Assembly (NCBI GenBank): GCA_020848905.1
Contig: JADLHG010000031.1
Coordinates: forward strand, 62,001 to 126,000
DNA length: 64,000 nucleotides
Direction: 5' to 3'
Origin: Deltaproteobacteria bacterium
GTDB lineage: Bacteria > Myxococcota_A > Polyangia > GCA-2747355 > JADLHG01
Position numbers and translations under genes: made by a program. A model generated the notes under the pieces. It did no database searches. It was given only the letters and a program-made list of their open reading frames with translations, and was not told the origin of the DNA. Shown here one piece after another: positions 1 to 7,948 of this stretch (positions within the stretch are counted from its first letter, which is position 1; the number at the start of each line of letters is the position of its first letter).

Positions 1-546
1 TGCGGGGTGGCCACGCTGACCCATCGCTACGTGGAGGCCGCTCGGGGCACCGGCGCGCGCATCGTGGATACGCGCAAGACGCTGCCCGGGTGGCGGGCCC
101 TCGACAAGTACGCCGTGCGTCGGGGAGGCGGCCACAACCACCGGGCCGATCTGAGCTCGGGGATCCTGATCAAGGACAACCACATCACCGCCGCCGGCTC
201 GGTGGCGGAGGCGGTGCGGCGAGCTCGAGCCGGCGCGCCCCACACCCTGCGCGTCGAGGTCGAGGTGGAGAGCCTCGCTGCGGCCGAGGAGGCCCTCGGC
301 GCCGGGGCGGAGGTGCTGCTCCTCGACAACTTCACCCCCGAGAGCGTGCGCGAGGTCGTGGCGCGGGTGAAGGGGCGCGCGCTCGTGGAGCTCTCGGGGG
401 GCGTGAATCTCGGCACGGTGCGCGCCTTCGCCGAGAGCGGGGCGGAGCTCATCTCGGTGGGCGCCCTGACGCACTCCGCGCCCGCGGCGGACCTGGCGAT
501 GGACCTGCTCGCCGCGGCGGAGGCGCCGCGCGAGGGGCGCGCGTGA
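1..546 (+). CDS. nadC: Nicotinate-nucleotide pyrophosphorylase (quinolinate phosphoribosyltransferase), 5' end missing
   Basis: This is the C-terminal two-thirds of NadC, the cytoplasmic enzyme that turns quinolinate and PRPP into nicotinate mononucleotide in NAD synthesis. The reading frame is open from the first base of the window, so the N-terminus lies upstream. Visible family motifs are the substrate-binding DTRKT(L)PG segment, [13 protein letters not shown] and the IKDNHI strand, followed by the barrel strands VEVEVE and LLDNF and the closing LSGGVN and ISVGALTHS. The stop codon overlaps the GTG start of birA by four bases, so the two genes are translationally coupled. The family assignment is secure; only the missing start is unknown. 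Confidence 0.95.
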   Translation, partial: CGVATLTHRYVEAARGTGARIVDTRKTLPGWRALDKYAVRRGGGHNHRADLSSGILIKDNHITAAGSVAEAVRRARAGAPHTLRVEVEVESLAAAEEALGAGAEVLLLDNFTPESVREVVARVKGRALVELSGGVNLGTVRAFAESGAELISVGALTHSAPAADLAMDLLAAAEAPREGRA

Positions 547-1352
547 CGACCCTCGACCCGACGCTTCTGCCCGAGGCGTTCGTGCGGCGGCTGAGGACGC
601 GCTGGCTCGGCCGCGCCTTCCACTACCACGCGGAGGTCTCCTCGACGAACGACGAGGTGGCGGCGCTCGCGCACGCGGGGGCGCCGCAGGGGGCCGTGGT
701 GCTGGCCGAGGTCCAGCGCGTGGGGCGGGGCCGGCAGGGGCGACGCTGGCACTCCGAGCCCGGCCAGAACCTGACCTTCTCGATCCTGCTCCGGCCGGGC
801 TGGCGCGCGCCGGAGGTGCCGCCGCTGAGCCTGGGCGTGGCGGTGGGCGTGGCTGCGGCGCTCGAGCGCTACCTCCCCGAGCCACCCACGGTGAAATGGC
901 CGAACGACCTCCTTTCCCGAGGACGCAAGCTCTCGGGGATCCTCGTCGAGCTCGCGAGCGAGGGGGAGCGGCTCCAGCGCGTCACCCTCGGCGTCGGCGT
1001 CAACGTGAACCAGGAGCGCTTCGAGGCGGAGCTCGCGCCCATCGCCACGTCGCTGGCCCTCGAGCGGGGAGGACCCGTCGAGCGGGCCGCCGTGCTCGCG
1101 TCGGTGCTCGAGGAGCTCGAGCCGTGGCTGGAGGCGCTGCTCGGGCGAGAGACCGAGAGCGTGCTCGCGGCCTGGACGGCGCGCGCAAGCTGGCTCGGCG
1201 AGGAGCTCGTGGTACGGACGGCGAAGGGGCCGGTGCGAGGCGTGGCCCTGGGCCTCGACGGGGCGGGAGCCCTCCGGCTGCGCACCGCGGACGGAGCCGA
1301 GCAGCGCATCCTGAGCGGGGACCTGGAGCTCGGCGAAGGAGGAGCCTCATGA
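543..1352 (+). CDS. birA: Biotin--[acetyl-CoA-carboxylase] ligase, class I (no DNA-binding domain)
   Basis: Attaches biotin to the carboxyl-carrier protein of acetyl-CoA carboxylase through biotinyl-AMP. The 269-residue protein starts at a GTG that overlaps the nadC stop (GTGA). It holds the adenylate-binding motif GRGRQGRRW near residues 61-69, the KWPNDLL biotin/ATP segment near residue 120 and a small C-terminal SH3-like domain. There is no N-terminal winged helix, so unlike E. coli BirA it should not repress biotin genes. Its stop overlaps the next gene's start (ATGA). Grouping of nadC and birA is common in bacteria. Confidence 0.93.
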   Translation: MTTLDPTLLPEAFVRRLRTRWLGRAFHYHAEVSSTNDEVAALAHAGAPQGAVVLAEVQRVGRGRQGRRWHSEPGQNLTFSILLRPGWRAPEVPPLSLGVAVGVAAALERYLPEPPTVKWPNDLLSRGRKLSGILVELASEGERLQRVTLGVGVNVNQERFEAELAPIATSLALERGGPVERAAVLASVLEELEPWLEALLGRETESVLAAWTARASWLGEELVVRTAKGPVRGVALGLDGAGALRLRTADGAEQRILSGDLELGEGGAS

Positions 1353-2215
1353 GCGCCACAGGGACGCAGCGCCGGGTCCTCATCTTCGGTGGAAGCGGCC
1401 TCCTCGGGCACGCCCTGCGGGCCCACCTGGAGGGCTCCGGGGTCGAGGTGCACGCCCCCTCGCGGAGCGAGGCGGAGCTCGGGAGCCTCGAGACGCTGCG
1501 CGCGGCCGTGGCCCGCGCCCGGCCGAGTCAGATCGTGAACCTCGCCGCGCAGGCCAAGGTGGACGCCGCCGAGGAGGACCCGGACCAGGCCTTCCGCGTG
1601 AACGCCCTCGGGGCGCAGCACTGCGCGCTGGTCGCCGCCGAGGCGGACCTGCCCCTCGTGCACGTAAGCACCGACTACGTCTTCGACGGCGCTCTCGGCA
1701 GGCCGCTGCGCGAGGTGGACCCCACGGGCCTGCCGCCGAACCAGTACGGCCAGTCGAAGCTCCTCGGGGAGCGGCTCGTGCGCGAGACCTGGCGCCGGCA
1801 CTTCATCGTGCGCGTGGCCGGCCTCTTCGGCCCGGGGCGCTCCGGCTTCGTGGACTGGGTCGTGGCGCAGGCCCGCCCCGAAAGGCCGCTTACCATCGTG
1901 GCCGACCGGTTCGTCACGCCGACCTACACCGTTGACCTGGCGCGTCAGCTCGCGGTCCTGGCGGACACCCCTTACTACGGGACCTATCACGCGGCGGGGC
2001 GGCGGCCGGCCTCCTGGTACGAGCTGGCGTGCGCCGCTCTGCGGGCCGCGGGCCGGGATCCCGCCGGGGTGCGCCCCATCCCCGACGCGGAGCTCCCGAG
2101 CCGGGTGCGACGCCCTGTCTACAGCGCGCTCGACAACCATCTGCTCCGCTTACGCGGGCTCGAGACGCTCCGAGGCTGGGACGAGGGGATCGTGGAGTAT
2201 CTGCGCCCGGCGTGA
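1349..2215 (+). CDS. rfbD: dTDP-4-dehydrorhamnose reductase family protein
   Basis: A 288-residue short-chain dehydrogenase of the RmlD/RfbD type, which reduces dTDP-4-keto-L-rhamnose to dTDP-L-rhamnose for surface polysaccharides. The N-terminal Rossmann signature is FGGSGLLGHAL (residues about 11-21). The catalytic region has VSTDYVFDG followed by the YGQSK (YxxxK) motif, and NLAAQAKVDAAEEDP matches the family's NxAAYTxVDxAE segment. The ATG overlaps the birA stop by four bases. No rmlA, rmlB or rmlC gene is present here, so the exact sugar is not proven; it could act on a related nucleotide sugar. Confidence 0.88.
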   Translation: MSATGTQRRVLIFGGSGLLGHALRAHLEGSGVEVHAPSRSEAELGSLETLRAAVARARPSQIVNLAAQAKVDAAEEDPDQAFRVNALGAQHCALVAAEADLPLVHVSTDYVFDGALGRPLREVDPTGLPPNQYGQSKLLGERLVRETWRRHFIVRVAGLFGPGRSGFVDWVVAQARPERPLTIVADRFVTPTYTVDLARQLAVLADTPYYGTYHAAGRRPASWYELACAALRAAGRDPAGVRPIPDAELPSRVRRPVYSALDNHLLRLRGLETLRGWDEGIVEYLRPA

Positions 2216-2249
2216 CGGACTTTCCCGGCGCAGCGCGCGACCGAGGGGG

Positions 2250-2696
2250 CTACTGCGCGGTGCGTCGTCCGCGGTGCAGCCAGAAGCGGTCGATGTCCCG
2301 CATGAGCCCGAGGAACTCGTCGAAGTCCACCGGCTTGGTGAGGTAGGTGTTCGCTCCCAGGGCCAGCGCGCGGTCTCGGTCCGAGCTCGAGGCCGAGGAG
2401 CTGAGCACCAGGACAGGTATCTGCCGCAGCTCGGGGTCGTTCTTGAGCGCCGCGAGCACCTCGTGCCCTCCGACCATGGGGAGGTTCAGGTCGAGGAGCA
2501 CGAGGTCAGGGCGCGGCGAGGTCTCGTGCTGGCCCCGTCGCCGGACCCGGTCGAGGGCTTCTTGCCCGTCCCGGCAGACCTGGAGCCGGTGCGGCAGCCG
2601 GAGCTCGCGCAGCGCCTCTTCCGTGGCCCGGATGTCCTCCGCGGCGTCCTCCACCAACAAGATGTCCGCCGGGTCCGACCGCGTCTCGAGGGGCAT
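2250..2696 (-). CDS. Single-domain response regulator (Rcp1-like)
   Basis: A 148-residue CheY-like receiver with no output domain. The acidic pocket (ILLVEDAAEDI), phospho-acceptor strand (LVLLDLNLPMVGG) and conserved lysine (TYLTKPVDFDEF) are all present. The insert between the acidic pocket and the acceptor (RRRGQHETSPRPD) is typical of Rcp1-type regulators that pair with phytochrome-like kinases. It is the last gene of a minus-strand set, 31 bases after the kinase at 2728-4509, which is the obvious partner. Output presumably occurs by protein contact; its target is unknown. Confidence 0.85.
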   Translation of the reverse strand: MPLETRSDPADILLVEDAAEDIRATEEALRELRLPHRLQVCRDGQEALDRVRRRGQHETSPRPDLVLLDLNLPMVGGHEVLAALKNDPELRQIPVLVLSSSASSSDRDRALALGANTYLTKPVDFDEFLGLMRDIDRFWLHRGRRTAQ

Positions 2697-2727
2697 GTCA
2701 CCTTACTTCGACGCCTGTGAGGGATAG

Positions 2728-4509
2728 TTAAGCGGTTTGCGCCGGCAACGTGAAGAAAAAGGTGCTCCCCTGGCCGGGCCGGGACTCGACCCAGATCCGG
2801 CCCCCGTGCTGCTCCACGATCTTCTTCGCCACCGCCAGCCCCACCCCCGTCCCGGGGTATTCCCCCCGCCCGTGCAGGCGCTGGAAGAGCACGAAGATCT
2901 TGTCCGCGTACGCGGGGTCGAGGCCGATCCCGTTGTCCTTGACGTGGAAGACCCACTCGTCGCCGCGGGCCTCGAACCCGATTTCGACGCGGGGCGTCGC
3001 GCTCCCGCGAAACTTGATCGCGTTGTCCACCAGGTTCTGAAAGAGCTGCACCAGCTGGGAGGACTGCCCGAGGACGGTCGGGAGCGGCCAGACCACGAGC
3101 TGCGCGCCCGCGGCCTCGATGCTGCCGCGGAGATTCTCCTGCACCTCGGTCAGAAGGGCGTTGAGCTCGACCCGGGCCGGCGGCGTCTCGGCGCGCTGCA
3201 CCCTCGAGTAGGCGAGGAGGTCGCTGATCAGGGTCTGCATCCGCTTCGCCCCGTCCACCGCGAAGGTGATGTACTCGTCGGCCTGCGTATCCAGCTTTCC
3301 CTGGTAGCGGCGGGAGAGGAGCTGCAGGAAGGTCACCACCGAGCGAAGCGGCTGCTGCAGGTCGTGCGACGCGATGTACGCGAACTGCTCGAGCTCGGCG
3401 TTCGAGCGGGCCAGCTCCTCGCTGCGTACTTCCAGCGCCGCCTCGGCCTGGACGCGCGCGGTGATGTCGCGGGCGATGCACGTATAGATGGCCCGGGTGC
3501 CGACCCGCAGGAGACTCACCGAGAGCTCGAGCGGCACCTGCGTCCCGTCCTTGCGGCGGCCGGTCAGGCGATGGCCTCGGGTCAGGACCTCGCCGCGGCT
3601 CGCGGGCGAGGTTCCGTTCGGACGCGGTAGCTCCGCCGGCAGGGGCCAGGGGAAGAGCAGGGCGACGGGCCGGCTCAGCACCTCCTCGGCCCGGTAGCCG
3701 AAGATGCGCCGCGCCGCGGCGTTGTAGGTCTCGGCCCGCCCCTCGTCGTCGACGGTGACGATCGCCTCGGCGGCGGTGTCGAGGACGGCCCGCGCGCGCG
3801 CCTCGGTCTCCTCGAGGGCTTGCTGGGCGATGGCGTGCTTGGCCGTCATGCTGCGCAGTTCGCCGAGAGCGATGCGGCGGTAGTCCTGCAGCAGCTCGCC
3901 GAGCCGCGGCTCCTCGGCCAGGAGCCCGGTGAGTCGCTGCCAGACGGGCGGGTCGTCCTCCACCCGCAGCTCCGGATAACAGGACGTCCACTGGTGCATC
4001 GCCCGGGCGTAGCCGATGAGGCTGGCCCACGCGGCGAAGCGCTCGGGACCGAGGGCGAGGGCGATGCGGGCCTGGCAGTCCGCGGCGCGATGCCCGTCCA
4101 CGTAGACGTACTCGGACACCGCGAGCAGGCTCAGCTCGACGGGAGCCCCGGCCGCGGGCCAGGTCTGGGGACTCAACAGCTCCAGCCGCTCGAGGTGCAG
4201 GTCCAGCTCCAGGTCGGCCTGAGGCAGGGCCGCCTCGAGAAGGTCCAATATGGTGTACGCCCGCACACCGAGGGCGTGCAGGCCCGCGCAGTGCGACAGG
4301 AGCGCGTACGGAGCGGCGCTATGCCGGGCCCACCTCAAGGCGAGGCGGTGCCGGAGGAGCGGCGGGATGGGGTTCAGGAGGAGTCCGCCCTGGAGCTGTT
4401 GCCAGAGCAGCTCGAGGAGCTCCGGCTGGCGCAGCACCGGACGAAAGAGCGCCGGAACGTAGCCGAAGGTGGCCTGGATCTCGGCGGAGATGACGTCGCA
4501 GCTGCGCAT
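2728..4509 (-). CDS. Sensor histidine kinase with N-terminal degenerate AhpD-like domain and PAS domain
   Basis: A 593-residue cytoplasmic kinase. Residues 1-180 resemble the AhpD/carboxymuconolactone-decarboxylase fold: VPALFRPVLRQPELL, then a helix leading to the active-site turn. In active AhpD the turn is CxxCxxxH; here it reads APYALLSH (residues 66-73), so both cysteines are alanine and only the histidine remains. A PAS domain follows (about 235-350, with FGYRAEEV), then a DHp helix with the phospho-accepting His in ASHDLQQPLRS (His382) and an HATPase domain with N-, G1- and G2-box sequences (DNAIKF, DNGIGL, GTGVGLA). There are no membrane segments. It is flanked by two receiver proteins on the same strand. 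The AhpD assignment is my fold inference; the kinase call is firm. Confidence 0.88.
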   Translation of the reverse strand: MRSCDVISAEIQATFGYVPALFRPVLRQPELLELLWQQLQGGLLLNPIPPLLRHRLALRWARHSAAPYALLSHCAGLHALGVRAYTILDLLEAALPQADLELDLHLERLELLSPQTWPAAGAPVELSLLAVSEYVYVDGHRAADCQARIALALGPERFAAWASLIGYARAMHQWTSCYPELRVEDDPPVWQRLTGLLAEEPRLGELLQDYRRIALGELRSMTAKHAIAQQALEETEARARAVLDTAAEAIVTVDDEGRAETYNAAARRIFGYRAEEVLSRPVALLFPWPLPAELPRPNGTSPASRGEVLTRGHRLTGRRKDGTQVPLELSVSLLRVGTRAIYTCIARDITARVQAEAALEVRSEELARSNAELEQFAYIASHDLQQPLRSVVTFLQLLSRRYQGKLDTQADEYITFAVDGAKRMQTLISDLLAYSRVQRAETPPARVELNALLTEVQENLRGSIEAAGAQLVVWPLPTVLGQSSQLVQLFQNLVDNAIKFRGSATPRVEIGFEARGDEWVFHVKDNGIGLDPAYADKIFVLFQRLHGRGEYPGTGVGLAVAKKIVEQHGGRIWVESRPGQGSTFFFTLPAQTA

Positions 4510-4572
4510 CCTGGGACGGCTCGTTGCGCGGCGCCGCCGGATAGCCGGTGCGTGTCGCGATAGTTAGGGGTC

Positions 4573-4995
4573 CTACGGCCCTGCGCTGGCGACCCGCGCC
4601 AGTCCCTCGTTGATGACCTCGTCGAGCAGGCCCTTGGCATCCTCGAGGTCGAGTCCCTTGGGGATGACCTTGTGCACGCCCCCCTGGTTGACCGAGCCGA
4701 TCACGACGTCCGGAGAGGGGTGTCCGGTCAGCATGACGCGCACGACCCCGGGCCAGCGGCTTCGAAGCTGCTCGAGAACCTGGATGCCGTCCATCCCGGG
4801 GAGCACCTCGTCCACGATCGCGAGGTCCACCGCGCGGTCGGAGAGCAGGGCGAGGGCCGTCGGCCCGTCGGGCGCCAGGAAGAGTTCTACCGGCTCATCC
4901 GCGAAGCGGACCGTGAACCAGTGCCCCACGTCGGGGTCGTCGTCCACGAGCAGGACGCGAAGCCGCAGGGGGGAACCGCTCTGTGCCATCCACAC
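4573..4995 (-). CDS. Single-domain response regulator
   Basis: A 140-residue receiver-only protein. LLVDDDPDVG gives the acidic pocket, DLAIVDEVLPGMDG the phospho-acceptor aspartate, VRVMLTGH the Thr switch position and KVIPKGLD the conserved lysine. It is the first gene of the minus-strand two-component set and lies 63 bases upstream of the AhpD-like kinase gene. The ATG is chosen because the receiver fold begins about ten residues later. A weak sigma-28-like site lies about 50-75 bases upstream. The target is unknown. Confidence 0.83.
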   Translation of the reverse strand: MWMAQSGSPLRLRVLLVDDDPDVGHWFTVRFADEPVELFLAPDGPTALALLSDRAVDLAIVDEVLPGMDGIQVLEQLRSRWPGVVRVMLTGHPSPDVVIGSVNQGGVHKVIPKGLDLEDAKGLLDEVINEGLARVASAGP

Positions 4996-5044
4996 GTGCC
5001 TTGCGTCGAACGCTGACGCCGGGAGCGCAACAGCTGCGCGACCG

Positions 5045-5071
5045 GCCTCGACCGTTGCGTTTGATGCTTGA
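5045..5071 (-). promoter_or_regulatory. Weak candidate sigma-28 promoter for the two-component set
   Basis: On the minus strand the sequence reads TCAAGCAT-N11-GTCGAGGC. The -35 half and the spacing match the other sigma-28-like sites of this window, but the -10 half departs at two positions. It points toward the regulator starting at 4995. The 224-base gap from 4996 to 5219 also holds an AT-rich island near 5140-5155; I see no gene in it. Confidence 0.4.
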
Positions 5072-5219
5072 CTATAGCGTAGTCTAACTTGCTAAAGCTA
5101 GCGAAAGACCCGCCGAGGCCTGGACGGAAAAGCTTTGGACTACAAAATATTAGGGCCCAACCAGCGGAGTCGTCCGGAGGAGCGGGACAAGCGCGTGGGC
5201 CGGCTGTCCTCGGGCGAGA

Positions 5220-5969
5220 CTACGCGGCGGTCAGCGCGGGCGTCTCCACCGTCGCCGGGCGGACGAGCTCCCCGGCGCTCGTGCGCGGGAGGAGCAGCTC
5301 GCAGTGCTGCAGGTCCAGCATGGTGTCGATGTCCACCGACTCCGTCTCGTCCATGACCAGCGCGCGGAGGTCCCCCCCCATCCGGCAGCCGCGGTCCATG
5401 AGCTGCTCCCGCGTCATGACGTAGATGGCCCCGTTTTCCCGATAGCGGGGCGGGATGTCCTGCGTCCGGAGCCGGTTGTTCGGGTCGTAGCCGACCTTCA
5501 GCTCGCTCTGCGGGCCGAGCTCCCCGAGGAAATAGTAATGGATGTCCTTCACCACGCTCGCCACCGAGTCGCAGCCGCTCTCGACGAGCAGCCGGACGGC
5601 CTGGTCGATGCGTCCCGCCCCGCGCAGCGGCGAGGTGGGCTGGAGCAGGACCAGCACGTCCACCGGGTGGCCGCGACGGGCCTCGATGGCGCGCACCGCG
5701 TGGATGAGACACGGCTCCGTCGGAGACTGCGCCGTGGCGAGCTCCGCCGGCCGCTGGATCACCTGCGCCCCCCAGCGCCGCGAGACGTTCGCGATCTCCT
5801 GGTGGTCGGTGCTCACGAACACCTCGTCCACGCTCCGGGCTCCCAGCGCTGCGGAGATGGTGTGCGCGATGAGCGGTCTACCGCCGAGGAGCGCCACGTT
5901 CTTGCCCGGAAGGCGCGTCGAACCGCCTCGCGCCGGAATCACGGCCGCCACGTACGGCTTCGCGCCCAT
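5220..5969 (-). CDS. neuA: Acylneuraminate cytidylyltransferase family protein (CMP-nonulosonate synthetase)
   Basis: A 249-residue nucleotidyltransferase that activates a nine-carbon sialic-acid-like sugar with CTP. The N-terminal motif AAVIPARGGSTRLPGKNV (residues about 7-24) is the family's CTP-binding loop, LLQPTSPLR the second conserved block, and the carboxy half keeps the NGAIYV and DIDT segments that complete the metal site. The ATG overlaps the neuB stop by one base (TGATG), so the pair is co-translated. With neuB and the nearby maf gene it points to flagellin glycosylation. Whether the sugar is neuraminic, legionaminic or pseudaminic acid cannot be told, because no neuC/legG/pse genes are in the window. 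Confidence 0.9.
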   Translation of the reverse strand: MGAKPYVAAVIPARGGSTRLPGKNVALLGGRPLIAHTISAALGARSVDEVFVSTDHQEIANVSRRWGAQVIQRPAELATAQSPTEPCLIHAVRAIEARRGHPVDVLVLLQPTSPLRGAGRIDQAVRLLVESGCDSVASVVKDIHYYFLGELGPQSELKVGYDPNNRLRTQDIPPRYRENGAIYVMTREQLMDRGCRMGGDLRALVMDETESVDIDTMLDLQHCELLLPRTSAGELVRPATVETPALTAA

Positions 5970-6880
5970 CACGCCGCCTCCGCCTTGGTCTGCTGGCGCA
6001 CGCCGCGCAGCTTGGCGCGGGAGGCGAGCTCGCACTCTTGCAGGCGTTTCACGCCGTCTCCCATCGAGGTCTCGACCGCGCGCACGTCGCGCACCAGGCG
6101 CGAGAGGCCGGTGGGCTCGAGGCTGGCCGCGTGGTCCGTGCCGCGCCAGGTGCGGTCCAGGGTGAAGTGCCGTTCGAGCAGCCGTGCGCCGAGGGCCACC
6201 GCGGCGGCGTCCACCGCGATCCCCTTGTGGTGGCCGGAGAGCCCCACCGGGCGCTCGTAGCGCTCGGCGAGGGTCGGGACCGCGCGCAGGTTGATGGAGT
6301 CGAAGGTCGCCGGGTAGGCCGAGGTACACTGCATCAGGTAGAGCTCGGCGCCGGAGAGCACGCCGACCGCCGCGTCGATCTCGTCGAGCGTCGACATCCC
6401 CGTCGAGAGGATGATCGGCTTGCGGTACGAGGCGAGCTCGCGGAGCAGCGCGTGCTGCGTGAGCGCGGCCGACGGCACCTTGAAGAGCGGCGTGCCGATC
6501 TCGTGCAGGAGCCGCGCGCTCGGCACGTCCCACGGGCTGCAGAAGTACTCGAGGCCGAGCTCGTTCGCGTACGCCAGGAGCTCCGCGTGCGCCTCGCGAG
6601 AGAGCTCGAGCGCCTCGCGGTGCTCGCCGTAGGTCTTGCCGAAGGAGTGCGGCGAGTCGTAGGGCTTCGCGTACTCCTCGGGGGTGAGCAGGGTGCGGAT
6701 GTCCCGCTTCTGGGACTTCACCGCGTCGGCGCCGCAGAGCTTCGCCGTGCGCACGAGCTCGCGCGCGATGGAGAGGTCGCCCTGGTGGTTCTGGCCGATC
6801 TCCGCGATGACGTAGGTGCGCTCCCGGACGATCTCGCCGATGCGCGAAACGGGGGTGGACTGCCGACGATCTCCCGCCAT
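5969..6880 (-). CDS. neuB: N-acetylneuraminate/nonulosonate synthase family protein lacking the C-terminal SAF domain
   Basis: Condenses phosphoenolpyruvate with a hexosamine derivative to make a nine-carbon sugar acid. Barrel motifs visible in order: IGQNHQGD (residues about 28-35), AVKSQKRD, EYFCSPWD, KVPSA, LSTGMST, QCTSAYP, and GHHKGIAVD followed by ERHFTLDRTWRGTDHAASLEP. The protein stops at residue 303, just after the TIM barrel. The antifreeze-like SAF domain (about 60 residues), which closes over the neighbouring subunit's active site in typical NeuB, is absent. Short SAF-less family members exist, so this need not be a truncation. A strong sigma-28-like promoter lies 22-48 bases upstream, placing sugar synthesis in the late flagellar regulon. 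Confidence 0.9.
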   Translation of the reverse strand: MAGDRRQSTPVSRIGEIVRERTYVIAEIGQNHQGDLSIARELVRTAKLCGADAVKSQKRDIRTLLTPEEYAKPYDSPHSFGKTYGEHREALELSREAHAELLAYANELGLEYFCSPWDVPSARLLHEIGTPLFKVPSAALTQHALLRELASYRKPIILSTGMSTLDEIDAAVGVLSGAELYLMQCTSAYPATFDSINLRAVPTLAERYERPVGLSGHHKGIAVDAAAVALGARLLERHFTLDRTWRGTDHAASLEPTGLSRLVRDVRAVETSMGDGVKRLQECELASRAKLRGVRQQTKAEAA

Positions 6881-6901
6881 GTTCTCGATCCTCCTGCTCT
6901 C

Positions 6902-6928
6902 ACAACGGCCGGGAGGGGCGGGACTTGA
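6902..6928 (-). promoter_or_regulatory. Sigma-28 (FliA) promoter for neuB-neuA
   Basis: Reads TCAAGTCC-N11-GCCGTTGT on the minus strand, in the 60-base gap between the motB stop and the neuB start. It matches the flgM-promoter version at the same spacing in 14 of 16 fixed positions. The expected start of transcription leaves a leader of about 15 bases. Confidence 0.78.
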
Positions 6929-6940
6929 GCGTATCCGCGA

Positions 6941-7915
6941 TCAGTGCCCGTGCGCGGCGGGCTTGTGGTCTCCGGTGGGAGCGCCCGCGGCGTTCTTTGC
7001 CGGCTTCTTCTCGTCGGTCACCGGGGCGCTCGTGGGCGCGGACGTGGGGGCGGAGGCGGGCGTGGGGGCGCTGCCGGACGAGGCCGCCGGTGCGCTGGCC
7101 GGCTGCTTCTCGTCGTCGTCGGAGAGGTTGGGCTTGAGCTTGGGCTCCTGCGTCATGGCCTCGCTGCTCAGCACCACGATGTCCACGCGCCGGTTCATGG
7201 CCCGCCCCTCGGCCGTATCGTTCGTGGCCGTGGGCCGCCACTCGCCGTAGCCGGCGGCGGAGAGCTGCCGCGGGTCCGCCTCGAAGTGCTGGATGAGGTA
7301 CGAGACCACGTAGGTCGCCCGCGCGGTCGAGAGCTCCCAGTTGGAGGGGAAGCGCGCGGTCTTGATCGGCCTGTCGTCGGTATGTCCCTCGACGCGCAGG
7401 GCGTTGCCGAGCGAGCGCAAGAGGCGTGAGATGCGCTCCAGCGTGGGGAGCGAGTTCTTGCGGACCGCCGCCGAGCCCGAGTCGAAGAAGAACCCCTCGG
7501 CGAGCGTGATGGTCAGGCCGCGGTCGTCCATGCCGATGCGGACCTTGCCCGAGAGGTTCTCCGCCGAGAGCTGCGATTCGAGCTTCTTCTTGAGCTTCTT
7601 GAGCCCCGAGCTACCGAGCACGCGCGGCTTGTGGTCCTTGGGTCCCTTGGCCAGCCGCTCGAGCTGCTGCAGCGTGTCTCCGGGGAACTGCCCGCGGTCC
7701 ATGATGGGGTTCCGGCTGCCGGGCGTCGGCGCGATGGAGAGTTCGAGAAAGGCCCCCTGGATCGATCGCGCGAGCTTTCCCACCTTGCGCTGGTCGACCT
7801 GCGAGGAGGAGAAGAGCACCACGAAGAAGGCGAAGAGCAGCGTGATGAAGTCCGCGTACGAGACGAGCCAGCGCTCGTGGTTCTCGTGGGCCGCGTGTTT
7901 TCGTTTCCGGGCCAT
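6941..7915 (-). CDS. motB: Flagellar motor stator protein MotB
   Basis: The peptidoglycan-anchored half of the ion-driven stator. One membrane segment near residues 16-36 (WLVSYADFITLLFAFFVVLFS) contains the essential ion-binding aspartate in YADF. The periplasmic OmpA-like domain (residues about 140-255) carries LRVEGHTDDRPI and NWELSTARA, the peptidoglycan-binding signatures. After residue 260 the protein has an unusual tail of about 65 residues rich in Ala, Pro, Ser and Thr, ending in HGH. It follows motA by 33 bases. The Asp-type pore alone does not say whether protons or sodium drive it. Confidence 0.95.
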   Translation of the reverse strand: MARKRKHAAHENHERWLVSYADFITLLFAFFVVLFSSSQVDQRKVGKLARSIQGAFLELSIAPTPGSRNPIMDRGQFPGDTLQQLERLAKGPKDHKPRVLGSSGLKKLKKKLESQLSAENLSGKVRIGMDDRGLTITLAEGFFFDSGSAAVRKNSLPTLERISRLLRSLGNALRVEGHTDDRPIKTARFPSNWELSTARATYVVSYLIQHFEADPRQLSAAGYGEWRPTATNDTAEGRAMNRRVDIVVLSSEAMTQEPKLKPNLSDDDEKQPASAPAASSGSAPTPASAPTSAPTSAPVTDEKKPAKNAAGAPTGDHKPAAHGH

Positions 7916-7948
7916 GGGTTGCGCTCCGCCTCGCGTCGCCGCGCGGCC

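Noticed and set aside
2250-4995. Phytochrome photoreceptor, because the small regulator looks like Rcp1
   Set aside because: The kinase has no GAF-PHY domains or bilin-binding cysteine; its N-terminus resembles AhpD instead.
5092-5118. Sigma-28-like word TAAAGCTA-N11-GCCGAGGC on the plus strand
   Set aside because: It points into the 3' end of neuA on the antisense strand with no plausible gene behind it; the -10 half is also poor. An antisense RNA cannot be excluded but nothing supports it.
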